Source: Hymenolepis diminuta
Taxonomy: Eukaryota; Platyhelminthes; Cestoda; Cyclophyllidea; Hymenolepididae
DNA: 64,000 nucleotides
Assembly (NCBI GenBank): GCA_900708905.1
Contig: CAADRB010000001.1
Span: forward strand, 3,104,794-3,168,793
Reading direction: 5' to 3'
Shown here piece after piece: positions 48,661 to 60,889 of the stretch. Made by a program: the position numbers and the translations under genes. Each line of letters starts with the position of its first letter. The stretch's first letter is position 1. The notes under the pieces were generated by a model, which saw only the letters and a list, made by a program, of their open reading frames with translations, did not search any database and was not told where the DNA came from.

Positions 48661-50749
48661 GGATTCGTTTATGTTCATGATATATGGAGCTGGTTGATAA
48701 GCTGATATAGCTGAATACTTGGTCATGGCACTTTGATTCAGTCATGTCTTACAGACAGTATCCAGCCTTATCACATTAGTTCATATAGCTAGACCGATAA
48801 TCATTCACATGCGAGTGCAAAACCTAAGACTTCATTCCTGAGTAGTTGCAGGTAAATTGAAGCTTTAGAATGCTTTGTTCGCCAAGCAATTTGTCCTTTA
48901 GAAGTGACTTTATTCATTTCTATTTCCTTAAATGCTTGAAAAACCTTTTTGGCATCCTAACACATTTCGAATTGGTTATCGACAGATATTATAAACCTAT
49001 TAATTTTTTTCGGTAAATTGAAACTCCTCTATCACGTTTTTTTCCAATTAGACATTTTGCATCAGGCTAAACATCTAGGGAGGGGATACTTTATAAGAAA
49101 AGCACTGTCTGGCATTCCTTGCAAACGAATGTTTATTTTGGTGGCTTATTTTACATTACTAAATCGCTGCAACTGATAATTTAACCGAAAGTCACCTGAT
49201 AAACAAATTTCGTCTGACTTTGTGAATTTATACCGATGCTGAAGGTATTGTTTCATATTTCTAGGAGTGACAGTTCGTGATGGTTGAATGTTAACGTTTA
49301 CAATGACTAAATGGCATTCATTTTGGGTGGAAAATGACATTAAGGAAGTTGCAATCGATAGGGAATTCTTTACTTATAAGATAATAATTAATTAAGGTAC
49401 CAGGTATTCGGGGAGATAAATTGTTACTATTGGCTGATTAACTCTTCTATCATCTCGGAAGAAAACCTTTGCAAATTGGCGGCTCTGGTCCTTAGATTAA
49501 TGCGAATCGGCGAACATTGAATGATTCGCAATTACAGTAGGGAAAACTGCCTTTTTAACAGCCTTGTAAAGGTGGATGAAAGTAATTACTCTACCCCGTT
49601 ATGCGCTTAGTTAAAAAAGACATATTTTTTGAGAAAGGGGATTGGTATAATTGATCGAGTAAAGTTATTAAGAAAACAGAGATTTTCAAGCTAATGATTG
49701 CCGGAAAAGATTGATAAAATTCTTGCATAAAATAATAAAATTATATAAAATTTCGCTTCGGTGGGTGTTCTGTAAAGTTTACCCTGTTGCAACTGTTTTT
49801 TAGCAGAAGGATAAATGGTCACAAGATCACCAAAGTGTTGAACCTAAGACTAACTGCTTTCAAATACGGCTGATGCTAAGGCTACCATAAACAACAGACA
49901 ACCACTGTTTTCAAATCAGAAAGCCAATAGTTGAGCGTAAACCTAATTATATTATGTAGCATCAGCAGAAATTCGAGAAGAGGAGAGAAAGGCGAGAAAG
50001 TGGTGGAGGAGAGAAGAAGAGAACGAGGGAGGGCATGAGAATCAAGAGTTAACACTACTAGTCTTGTAACTGAAAGATCATTAGACTCTACAGCAGAAAT
50101 CTGAGTTATCGCGAAAGGGTGAGTACAAATCACTAATCAACATTCTCCAACAGTATCGACTGGAAATAATTCAAACAAACGCAAAAACATGAATATGATT
50201 TGTTTATAAACCGATAAAATTAATATTGCTGAAAAAAGTTGATAATTTTTTGGAGAATCCTTCAACCTAGTTAGCAATACCCTTAATAAATGGAAGGAAA
50301 AAAAGTGGATTTATGCAGAAATTCACCATTTAAATGATTGTTGTATAGAATTAATTGAGTTATTAAAATGAAGACAAAAAACAATAATGGTCAGTATGTT
50401 ATTTGTTATTTGACAGGAGGAAGCATTTTTAGGTGCCATATTGCACAAGGACTCCCTGTGACTATCCCAGAATTTAAAGACAATTTCCTTGTCTTCGAAA
50501 GTTCAAACTTAAATCATGCTGTGTTGAATGCGAAGTCCGGGATGAATTTGAGATAGAGTTAAAGAAAGAACATTTGCATAATTAGATTACGGCAACAGAT
50601 TGTAAAATAGTTTTCAGAAGAACTTAGACGACCGAGCTTACAGTAAACAGACAAATATGAACTAGAATTTGATAAGTGATCATTGAACCCTTATGGTTCA
50701 GCCTAATTTTATACCTTGTACAGACTAATATTACTATCAACGCAAATAC
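48661..50749. other. No gene recognised; polypurine tract inside
   Basis: AT-rich with short chance ORFs. A purine-rich run at 49968-50050 is listed separately. Confidence 0.5.
49968..50050 (+). repeat. Polypurine-rich tract
   Basis: About 80 bases consisting almost wholly of A and G, for example gaagaggagagaaaggcgag and ggaggagagaagaagagaac, with few pyrimidine interruptions. Confidence 0.8.
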
Positions 50750-51010
50750 GAAAAAGAAAAATATTTAATTATGAGAAGTAACTGACATCGAATAACAGAG
50801 AGTCTAAAATGGTAAAGGAGAGGAGATCAAAAAGATGGAGGGAGCAGAGCCAAGGCACCATTTAAGTTTGGGTTCAGGTTGCAAAATATTTAACCAATGG
50901 GTAGTTCCAAAGGTAGGGTTTAATGATTCCTTCCCTGGATTGCAGCAAACACTTGTTTACGATGTGCCGCGCTTATCAACCGAATTTTAAATCATGATGG
51001 TCAGTCATGC
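50750..51010 (+). repeat. Dispersed repeat E, copy 2
   Basis: It reads gaagtaactgacatcgaata, gagatcaaaaagatggaggg, gcagagccaaggcacc, gtttgggttcaggttgcaaa, accaatgggtagttcc and ggattgcagcaaacacttgt followed by ttacgatgtg. The left half pairs with 32820-33140 and the last block with 52640-52720. Confidence 0.7.
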
Positions 51011-51939
51011 CTCAAAAAGTTATTTTTTTCTTCCAATGGATGAGTAGGCAAAACTTATTCAACGGATTATTCGGCATCTTAGGGTTTTGACATAGCTTAA
51101 GTATATTTTTGCAGATAGTCAGACAGACTAATACCGGTTCACTCATTTACCCAAAGTCATATCATTTAAAATTGAAAGAAGCGGTACGTTAAAACTCGAT
51201 TTTCCAATTTTAAACATGCCGGTTAAGTTGATATTAGTAGTAAACTCACCTTAACGAAATCTTACATACAAATTTATTTTCCTATATTTCACATTAAAAT
51301 GAATTTCTAACTTCATTTACAAACATTTTGAGAAAAGTTTTCAGAATTTTGACTACATCTGATTGAAAAATCACACCTCTTAAAATGAAAAGGAGAACAC
51401 GAGTCCACTGATAAAGTTCACAGGATAGAAAGTTAAAAATACTATCCCTTTAGCATTTAATGAATGTGGAAGAGTGGGAGTTTTTTATGTTTGTCCTTTG
51501 GATTTGTTTCATTGCGTTATTATTATTATTACTCACAGAGATACAAAAGAATTATGCCATCTTTAATTGTGGGCGTCGTTTCTCGACCCACTGGTCCTAT
51601 CTTAGATACCCAGCGGTGTTACAAGCTCACCGCCGTGACCATATTCCAATCCCACCTAGATAATCATGTTCTGCATATCATAACGCCTTGAATTACCCTA
51701 TCTGCATATTTATTTACACGAGCAATGACCTCATAGTTGTAAACACTACCTGCAGGCACTATATGGTTAAACGCTTCGTATAGTTTATATTAGTTTTATA
51801 TTAGCATAGTTAAAATTGTTCCTTACTGTACAGACATCTCTCCACTGACTTACTACCCTCTGACGGCAATGATCCTGTGACGCCAAGGAGAAATATTATT
51901 GACGACGCAGTGTTAATATTCAAACCTTAAGAACAGACA
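51011..51939. other. No gene recognised
   Basis: Overlapping 67- and 75-codon frames at 51460-51691 lie over a (tta)n run and a locally less AT-rich patch (51570-51660). Neither resembles a known protein. Confidence 0.4.
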
Positions 51940-52560
51940 CTGAAATTTTCCATGTTTTGCCATCTAAAGAGTTTTGGCCAGCTAATCAGTAATGACCATC
52001 AAAATGGAAAGATCTTCAATGGTCCAAAGACTATAAAGACTTAATCGATTCGCAAGAAGATAAGTCCAAAGAGACACTATCAGGAAAAGCAAAATTCCAA
52101 CTTTTTAAAAGCGTTCTCAGAGGAGACGGAAGGTGCTTCTTTAGAGCAAAGGACCTACGCTCAGAAGGAAGCTTACAAAGAGCCATGGAAACGTAGGAAA
52201 CTTTGTGGAACATTGAAGAAACCGTTCATATGAACCGATATCAACTACCAGCACCAGCAAAAAGAGGCGAAAGCGTTGATAACCGGGTCACTCAACTTCA
52301 AACCCCTGTTCTGGCATGCCGCCGTACAAAAAAATGAAGTGATCATGATAATAGTGCTTTCAGCTTTTAGAACCTCATTTGAAAAGAAGTCACGCGGTTT
52401 CTACTGGAAACAGCAAGCACATACTAACTTGCAAAGCCTCTAGAGAGCCACCATCGCTGTTATAGATGTGGAGGGAACTATAAGAACTAGACGAAATGCA
52501 AATACAAATTAAACGTTTACTGACTTGCGTCAAGGTATCAAAGAGTCTTGTTTCATTTGA
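51940..52560 (+). pseudogene. Decayed gag with zinc knuckle, LTR-retrotransposon-like
   Basis: One plus frame from about 52138 to 52560 stays nearly open for long stretches, with stops. It contains SLQRAMET and, after a stop, ETLWNIEETVHMNR, plausible for the end of a gag capsid, then at about 52453-52490 HRCYRCGGNYKN, a stop, and TKCKYKLNV. C-x2-C-G-G followed by a later Cys is the pattern of a retroelement CCHC knuckle, with Tyr at the expected His position. The second knuckle is not recognisable. No protease or polymerase follows; after 52560 the DNA is repeat E-like and SINE-2. I infer a Gypsy-type relic, but Pao or another order is possible. Confidence 0.45.
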
Positions 52561-52579
52561 ATTTTTGTTACGAATAGTA

Positions 52580-52720
52580 CAATATTTGCCAAAAGAGTAG
52601 TACCCTTTTCAAATTTCAAAATTCTTTAGCATTCGTCTGTTGGATAGCAGCAAATAAGTGTCTACGACGTTCAATGCCTTCAACTGGATTTTTAATCAGA
52701 AAATGTTGTTCTCGCCACTT
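52580..52720 (+). repeat. Repeat E fragment
   Basis: The block ggatagcagcaaataagtgt, then ctacgacgttcaatgccttc, aactggatttttaatcagaa matches the right end of the 50750 copy (ggattgcagcaaacacttgt, ttacgatgtg, caaccgaattttaaatcatg). Confidence 0.45.
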
Positions 52721-52949
52721 TAATTCACAGTTTTCTTCCAATGATTGAGAAGGAAAAATGATCTTATATGATAATAATTCAATAGAGCCCCGTTAACAGT
52801 GTTCACTCAAGGAGAATGAAAACTCTCATATTCTAATGCCCCAAAATTCAGATTCAACTTTAGCTTCCTGATTAGGGCTTTTCGATCAGTTTATTAAATC
52901 CAGCATTTTGCCACTCAAGTGTTACACTAGTCAACGTGCATATCGGAGA

Positions 52950-53245
52950 GCTCAGAAGTAATCAGATCAGCTCTCATTTATTCACACTCAATAATAATGG
53001 TGGCTAACTGCACTGATTAATTCTGGTTTAAGGGTTGCAAAATTCAAGTTTTCCATAACACCTGCCTGAAGTAGAGGGAGTCGCTTTTACGAGAAACTTA
53101 CATTCCCCACTCCTCTTGTTGACTAGAAGTGACCGGAGTTGTTGGTCACTCACACAAGTGGATGTGCACTGATGAACATTGATCTCTTGACCTCTGACTT
53201 GGCAGACGGGCAGGTTGATGCCTCGTACTTTATTCTGCATTCCCT
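52950..53245 (-). mobile_element. SINE-2 copy, inverted, with clear tRNA-like head
   Basis: On the minus strand the head reads gcatcaacctgcccgtctgc, caagtcagaggtcaagagat, caatgttcat. The gatcaatgt box agrees with the copy at 21049. The body reads gtcaacaagaggagtgggga, atgtaagtttctcgtaaaag and cgactcc. The 70-codon frame at 53028-53240 overlies this SINE and is not a gene. Confidence 0.75.
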
Positions 53246-54839
53246 CTCACTTACATTCATTTACCAATCGGTGGATTAATTAGCTGCAACTTTTCTTTAT
53301 ATATCGGCAAAAAATGACATTCAGTTATCACGTACTTATTACATTAATTTTTTGTTGTCATTTATGAGTTAATAGATGATTCGGACCACCGAGATTCCTG
53401 AAAGGTTATTCTTTCGTAATAAAATGGTAATATAGCTATCTAACTATGCAGGAATTCTTAGAAATGTCATTAAACCGGCTAATGTAACGCAAACTGCGGT
53501 AAAAGTATGAAACCCATTAATATTTCAATCGAAATTCATTTACTACCTTTCTTTGCAACTTCAGAAATTCTTTTAATTTTCCCAGGATTTGAACAATCCA
53601 CACGTGTGTGGCAGAACCATCTGTTTAGCCCTGTTACCATTTATACTAATTTGAAATTGCAATCACTGGTTAAATGGCTTATATTTAGGTAAGGTTTTGA
53701 CGCATGCTATATGTATATCAGTAAAATCTTGACACCGCTTGAGCCTCCTTTTGTTCATGTGAAGAAATAGCGGAATCTGAGATAGTTTAGTTTTCTAATG
53801 GGGCAACTCAAAACCCACAGAGAGGGATTATAAGTTGACCTTTAAATAGGTACTGATTTGCTTATCCCCAAATTAATTACATTTTCTCTTATTAAAATTT
53901 TAACTTTTTTCACCATAAATTATCCGGGATAGCAGCGAACTCGTCACGCCTAGTCAATCCAGTTGATAGTTTCAGGTGCACCTTTTCCGAAGTGCATTGG
54001 GAACATCACTGTTAATCTATATTGACTTGTCCCAAGGTGTATTAGGAGCGTCACTGTTGCCAAGATTTCACTCATTCACTTTAACTCCTTTATTGACAGA
54101 CTTACTCAAAGCACATTTGCTCCGCACCTACATGAAAATCCATCTACTCATGCACCAGATTCGTTATCCCCAAACTCATGCACGCACGGCAATGTTTCTC
54201 TCTTTCACTAAACTTCACCCAGATAAATACGCGCTGTTATTGCTGCATTAATAATGGTAATTTGAAGAGCTTCGCAGTAAATGTTTTTTGATGACATGTT
54301 GATTTGTGGTACCTTAACAACTCTTCAAATAACAGGATGTTGGTTATTAGGAACTGAAATTGATGATTGCAATTATGATCTGCTTTTCTTTATTGGATAC
54401 CATAACTGACTCTTATATTCCCTAAGAAGTCGCACCGGTTACAAATACAACCCGACGACACCGCAATGGAAAGCAACCCAAACCACCATATCAAATTAAG
54501 ATGCTCGTTTTGTATCGATAGGCCGATTTATTTTATGCGCCATTTATAACAGTAATGTGAATATATTTCTTTGAATAAAACGGAACTAAAGGAAGCAGGA
54601 ATTAAAAAATCAAATGAAAAAATCTCACATATAGGAAGTATTTCTTGTGGAAAATAGTATTTTCTTATATGTAGCAGGTACCTTAGAGAACAATGATCCA
54701 ATCGGTCGAGCAGAAACAGCACTTTCTTTAATGCATTTGGGAGCCTCGCATTGAGATTGAGGTGAGGATTTTTGCTTTTAGAGACGTGAATCAACATTGT
54801 TGAGAGTTTCATTTGTCGCAGCATATGATTAAAATTTCC
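53246..54839. other. No gene recognised; small internal duplication
   Basis: The 91-codon frame 53976-54251 has no recognisable family. Within it agtgcattgggaacatcact (53991) and ggtgtattaggagcgtcact (54036) are near-copies 45 bases apart. The 98-codon frame 54528-54824 on the minus strand is likewise unassigned. Confidence 0.4.
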
Positions 54840-55060
54840 AGACCCCGTTGGAAGAGGTGTTTACACACTTGCTTTAAGTAGAGGAAAGGCGTCATGGAGC
54901 CGCTCTTATGAGAAATTCACATTTCCAATCTCTTCTATTGGCTAAAATTAGCCAGAGCGGTTGGTTACCCACTGTGATCGATGTCCACTACGGGCATTGC
55001 TCTCGTAACCTCCGACTTGGCAGACATTCATGTTGACCACTGCACATGATTCGAATTTTC
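54840..55060 (-). mobile_element. SINE-2 copy, inverted
   Basis: On the minus strand it reads gtgcagtggtcaacatgaat, gtctgccaagtcggaggtta, cgagagcaatgcccgtagtg, then ggtaaccaaccgctctgg, gtgaatttctcataagagcg and gctccatgac. The first two blocks with gagagcaatgccc give the best tRNA-like head, with A-box and B-box positions spaced as in a tRNA. Confidence 0.8.
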
Positions 55061-56329
55061 TACTACTTCTAGGATGCCCCCAGTATTAAGCTACTAACCA
55101 TGAAACCTAGGATTGTTATACATCCGACCACTCATGCCCCCACATTGCCAGTCCCATTGAAACTCAGAGTCAAAAGGCTAAGAAGTGCCTGAATACGTCT
55201 ATTCAAGTATGGAACAAAAAGAGCCGTATTTCTGGGGTTCTGTTTCACATAGCCTTAACAAACAAGTAATAAAATCTAAGGGAAGATTACAGAACATACT
55301 CTGTGTCCTAAATGTAAGACAGGATACAAAATTCTTATCAATCAGGGAGATCATAGCAAATATGATAGGTGAAACGTCACATTCACGACAGCTTGGCCAA
55401 ACCAGGGACCTCCTTGGCATCTTGATGGATTTGTCATGACCTCGGGCAAGCTATCCTAGCTTTCTAGGTATTTAAGAGGTTGAAAAAGTTTTAGGGAGAC
55501 TTCTTTTATGAAAAGAATCCGCTGAGCAATCTCTGGACACTTCATGGCTCTGCGAGAAAGCAGTTCCCAGATTAGTCTTCTCTCACTATGCAGGGGAGCC
55601 GTAGCGGTTAACCGTGCAAAGTTTTCGATTAACTTGTCTTTAAATTTGTTAAATCCTCGTTGTCGGTTTTGAATTCTCTACAATAGTTTTAAAGCAATTT
55701 ACTAAATGATTAATACGACAGAATACTTATAATTAGAAGGAGGGAAAAAAGCTATGCCGAGTAACCCTAATAATATTGTAAAGATCATAATTTAAATTAA
55801 TCCTAATGATTAATGCGATTTTCTTGGAGGTTAAACTGTTGGAAATTTTAAGCACCTTGCCAGTTATTTAATTAATACCGTTAATGTAATACTGGTAATG
55901 GTGAGTCACCTTTTGGTGGATTTTTAGAGCACCGGAATATAATAAACTGACATAATCTCACTTATGAAATTGCAGAAATCAATTGTCTTTTTTAGTACAT
56001 ATTATGTATATATTTACATATGTATAAGAATAAGGTCAAATAAACCGAAGAAAGAAAGTCATATTTTCCATCACGGTACCACTATCACACATGCAAAATA
56101 TGTATCGAACTAATATGAGGTATTATTAAATACTTTCTATGACTTGAGAAGAAATCATCAGAACAAAATGCTTTCTTCACGTTCTAGATTTATTGTTAAA
56201 TGACCTCCTGCGCTTTCACCTCGTAATACATCATCTTTACTGCTGTATCAATATCTAACCGGGTGGACAACTTTTGTAAATAGGACTCTTCTCTACTACA
56301 GTAATGTTTGGAAGTTACTTTCTGCCACT
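55061..56329. other. No gene recognised
   Basis: The stretch 55140-55620 is less AT-rich and has an 84-codon plus frame (55185-55439) and a 73-codon minus frame over it, but I recognise neither. The rest is AT-rich and unassigned. Confidence 0.45.
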
Positions 56330-56555
56330 TGTATTTATGGACCTATTATATATTGCTAGTCTACAGTTAACTCAAAGCCAGAGAGATAAGACAGAATGTG
56401 GTAACTCCAAGATACTTTTAACCAAACAAAAGCCTTGTATATGATCTTCATAGTATTGAAGTTAGAAGATCAAATCATTACCGGACTGATAAAGGTTTTG
56501 CCCCCAATAACTGTCAAGCCGTCAGAAGCGCCGAGCACCCGCATATGAAAACGAT
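56330..56555 (+). repeat. Dispersed repeat C, copy 4
   Basis: Blocks in order are tatatattgctagtctacag, ttaactcaaagccagagaga, taagacagaatgtggtaact, aaacaaaagccttgtatatg, attgaagttagaagatcaaa, taccggactgataaagg and caataactgtcaagccgtca. It matches 34945-35170 and 2655-2890. Confidence 0.6.
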
Positions 56556-57729
56556 TTTTGTAGGAATATTAACTTTACAGCTTTAATCCTCTATTATGAA
56601 TCAATAACATAATTTAATGTATAAATAAACAAATACGTCACCTGATAAGGTATAGAAGAAGTTATCATTAGTGGGTTATAAAAAATCAGCCTCTTTCGGG
56701 CCTGAACTGATTGCCAAGGTCACCAAAGATAACATCAATAATTGACAAGGATGTGTTACCGTAGGATACTATCCGAAAGATAATTATCAATTTTCACTTA
56801 TGATAAAGTGCTGACATACTTGATTCAATGCCGCAGAGTATATGCCTCGTCTAAGGATGGACAAACAACCCCGCCATGGTCCAATAAGAAGTGTAACTGC
56901 CCCTTCCATTCTTAACATCCTAATAGTTAGGTCTAAATAGGATGAATAAACAGATCTGTTAATGATTCAGTTTAATCTGCAGCAATGTTTATGAATTGTC
57001 TTTGAAATGACGTCGTAGCATTGACTATTTAGATTCAATGCTGAATGTCTAGAAATATCGGTTCTTGCAAAGGATTCAAACAGATTACATTCTCTTCGAA
57101 CTCGCTATAATTAATTTAGTCATATTCATCGGTTACATGCGCTAGTTTTGGCAATTTTTTACTTCCAAAAATACTTACTGAATGACTTTTACTTCAGCCA
57201 AACTCTTTGCGCAACTTCAAGAACTGTAATCTGAAAATCCACTGTAGGCAAATGTTAATATTCTCCAATATAAGACAAGTTACAATAAATAAAATACGAC
57301 TAGTTGAAACATAGCATAATAGATCTTCCTTTAATCAAGCTCTCCCACCCTTTACTTACAACCTTTCACTAGTCTAGATTTTGTATCATGAGCAAAAAGA
57401 CTATTGCCATCTCACGTGCTTCATTTTCCAGACGAGGTTTTTCAACGTCTTATCCAGATAAGTACCTTGTTCATAATTATTACATACGTTTCTTTTATCA
57501 CTTACCGTATATATATATATATGTGTGTGTGTATGTGTACGTGTTTTTGTTCTTCATATAAAAAGATAATGACGGGGTTATTGGGAATTTCATTTAGATA
57601 CAATTATTTTCTTGATTTGGTGTGTGAAATGCCTTTCCTTTAAGTACCTGCTTTCTGTTACTAAAAATTGTGAATGGTGAATCAAATTTGTTGTGTACCG
57701 ATTATGCATTCTCCAAATTACATGCCTGA
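56556..57729. other. No gene recognised
   Basis: AT-rich DNA with a microsatellite (separate entry) that lies inside a 79-codon chance ORF. Confidence 0.5.
57507..57544. repeat. Compound (TA)n(TG)n microsatellite
   Basis: About eight TA units followed by an imperfect TG run, read directly. Confidence 0.95.
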
Positions 57730-57920
57730 TTAGTCAGGGGGTAACGAAGTCAGTGCTCATCTGTGCTCGTCTAGTGATATAAATAACCATCCGCACTGAT
57801 TACTTCTGGTCAACAAGCAGGGTGGCGGAATGTGAGTCTTTCATCAGGGTGGCTTCGAGATATCTTCTTCCTACCAAATATATATGTAGCTAAACATTCC
57901 TTACAAGGTTTATGAATTCC
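57730..57920 (+). mobile_element. SINE-2 copy
   Basis: It reads gggggtaacgaagtcagtgc as a diverged head, then ttacttctggtcaacaagca, gggtggcggaatgtgagtct, cagggtggcttcgagatatc and ttcttcctaccaaata. The body blocks match 21008-21200 and 28690-28915. Confidence 0.6.
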
Positions 57921-59109
57921 CTATTAATTTTGACTGAAACGATATCAAATTTGGCTGCTATTTAATAGATGCCAATTAACTAGTTCAAATTACAGTTATT
58001 CATGCTTAAAAGTAACCCCATAAAAACTGATCCAGATTAATAATAATCGCAAATCGATTTTCAACGCTGCATTTTCATTTAATACTCCTGTATTAATTGC
58101 AAATTAAGGTGTGGAGAGATTAGCTATTGAGCGGAGGGTTATTCAAGTTACACAAACGCTCAAAAAGAAAGAAATGGATGCGAATAAAGGAAGGGGAGTG
58201 GGATGTATTCATTGGACGTGTTTTATTCTTATTTTAACATATAGATTAATTTAGAAAGGAAAACATTATGAACACACACAGCTAACGAAAGTATTTAGCA
58301 TATTCGCACAACAACACTGTCAAATAGTAACGCATTCAAAATATATTACAGTGTTGAATATTTTATAATTTTAGTCTTAAGCTAAGCAAATATCAATCAT
58401 ACTATCTGGTCATGCTCCTACCACCCCATGTGAAACATACAAAGATTTTAATGTTGAGAATATGATGTAATGCGGTGTCAGTCGATGCTGTATACGTACA
58501 TGGCTTTCCATAGTTCGCCAATTCTACTCCTTTAACATTTATTTAACATTTAGAAATCACCATTGTTGATCAGAGGAACTGCAAAATATGACAAGTAGTG
58601 ACTTTGCTCTAAAGGCGTGGATTGTATACAGATTATGTGTTATGACGGTTATGTGTAGCTAATGTGTTATGACTGATGAAAGTTAAGCAACCTCGTTGAC
58701 ATTTTGAAAGAACTGCTCTAGCCATAACAACGTTATAAGAACTTATAAGCATTTGGGACTCCGTCTATTGTGTAGACATTACAACTTTCTCGGACCCTAT
58801 ATTACAAGTATATCGGCAGTTACACCAATAAAAGTACTGTTTGACGCAAGCCTGGAACGTTTATCTAAGAGTCGCATAAAGAAAAGATTTGGATAGAGGC
58901 GTAGAGCTTTTGATATAGCATTTACCGAGAAAGGGAAGTGGGATGTAAATTTGGGAAATGTTGATCCCTAAGCCAATGATTTCTGAACAAATTAAGTAGT
59001 GATTGGTGCCATCTTGCCTATGAGATTTCAATAACTTGGGGACATGGGAGTGAGTTGTAGAAGAGCAAAGGTTCGAATTTATTAGTATTTTTTTTAATCC
59101 CTCGTCTCA
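57921..59109. other. No gene or repeat recognised
   Basis: AT-rich sequence with nothing assignable. Confidence 0.5.
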
Positions 59110-59240
59110 CGAAACAGCTCACATTGGTCTGATAGTAGAATAAGACATGCATCAGAATTTGCGAAGTTCAAAAGATTGGGTGATTATGGCACTCCCGTCT
59201 TGAATTTACAGAGCCCTCAGTTAGCATTGGCTACAATTCT
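59110..59240 (+). repeat. Dispersed repeat D, copy 2
   Basis: It reads gttcaaaagattgggtgatt, atggcactcccgtcttgaat, ttacagagccctcagttagc and attggct. It pairs with 31740-31840. Confidence 0.5.
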
Positions 59241-59509
59241 TTACCTTTAATGGTAAAGATACTCTGGGATGATACAGTTATACACTTATTGCAATGATCA
59301 TCACATTATTGTCATACTCAGTCTAGACACTTTCATGTATTATTCATCTATCAGCAAAAAAAGATACGATATGATAACCTTTTCTATATAGAGAGTTATT
59401 TTTTAGATCTTCTGCTTTTTGATTTTTTAATAGTAATACAGTCAAGGAAGAAGTCTCTTATTTTATTATTCATTATTCCCAAACCACTTTAGGAAAACGT
59501 TTTCTAACG

Positions 59510-59655
59510 TCCATCTTGAGTAGAGGAGTAGCCTCATGGAGCTTCCCAGTAAGAAATTTGAACTCTGCTATCACATACCTATCAGGTTCGCTAGATAAGC
59601 ACCGTGACCACTGATTTTGCCGACAAGCATGTTAATTACTGCACCGCACAAAATA
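59510..59655 (-). mobile_element. SINE-2 copy, inverted, diverged
   Basis: On the plus strand it reads agtagaggagtagcctcatg, gagcttcccagtaagaaatt, then gtgaccactgattttgccga, caagcatgttaattactgca. These correspond to the reverse complement of the body and head in the 54840-55060 copy (agtagaggaaaggcgtcatg, gagccgctcttatgagaaat, cagacattcatgttgaccac). Confidence 0.55.
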
Positions 59656-60889
59656 TATTTTTCCAATTTTTATTAAAACAGAAATGATTTTTATTGGGGA
59701 AAAAAGCCATACATCAAATATCCCCTCAGGAACCATTTTTAAGCATTGCATCGGAAAGCATATAAACATCCTTTACAACATTAAAGTGGTTCATTTTTAT
59801 AGTACAAATTTGTCAAATTCACATTCCATTTCTGTCCATTCATTTTGCAAGAACGAGAATCCGTAGAAGTAAAGGTTCAGGAAATAGGCCCTGTTAACAA
59901 TAGTTGAATCTACCAATGGTTATACATTTTAAGTATCTGTCTGATCCTAATATTACATTTTAGCATTCATATTGGACTATGACGCACAATTTTCACTCAT
60001 AAAGCCATAGGTCATCCGATCGAAATGTATTGGACTAACTGGATTGATAACGTTAGCAGAAACGAGTTGAACAGTTGTTCTGGAGGTTAAGTTGAAACGT
60101 CACAACGAAAGATAAGACAATCACCTTTCACTGTCAGTCAGTTGATCATAAGTCTGCATATTAAGAAAATCTTACTTGATAGGAGGTAAGACTGCATAAC
60201 CGAGAACATGCAATATTTGATAACAGATGAAAACCTCCATTACAAGTGACCGAGTTTAATAGGCATATTATCTCAATCGGTTACATTTTTAATGGATGAA
60301 TCTGACGAAATAAGATCGGTGTAACTTTCGAAGTGTTCTCTTTGTATCAATGCAGCATTTAGTGCATACTTTTTATCTATGTACGATTAAAAGGTAATCT
60401 TTATTACCCATGGCATTAAAATGAAGTAGCATATGAAAAATAGCAAAGAATGACAAATAATTCAGTAGAGAGTGCAATAGGGGATGAAACTGGAGTGTAC
60501 GCTAAAGTCATGTCAAAGTCTTAACTTATTAGAATTCTAGAGGCACAGAGCTTTCCATTTTCTCATCAGAGCTATGACTCACTTAATAATTCTCGAGTAT
60601 TCTGTAAAAGTAGAATCTTGACTTCAAATTTTTACATTTTTCAAAGCTCCACTTACAGGATTTCATCCACGGATCTTTGAGAGCATATCGAGCTTGTTGG
60701 TCAACTGGTTTAATTGGATAATTAACTCGTTCGATTCCACTTTTTAACTTCTTCTGCTGTGAGCAAGTTGATGATAATAGGAATGGTATTTTCAAAAATA
60801 ATGAATTTTGTATGATTATTCCTTTCTCAACATTGTGGTAGATATAGACAACAAAACAATTTGTGGCACCATTATTTATTTCGATTTGA
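59656..60889. other. No gene or repeat recognised
   Basis: AT-rich with two chance ORFs of 60-70 codons. Confidence 0.5.

Noticed and set aside
53028..53240. 70-codon Cys-containing minus frame
   Set aside because: It coincides with a SINE-2 copy and is not open in the other copies.
57404..57643. 79-codon frame with a membrane-like segment
   Set aside because: It runs through the TA/TG microsatellite and has no recognisable family.
59040..59080. ggttcgaattt as a tRNA T-arm
   Set aside because: No A-box, anticodon stem or acceptor stem can be paired around it.
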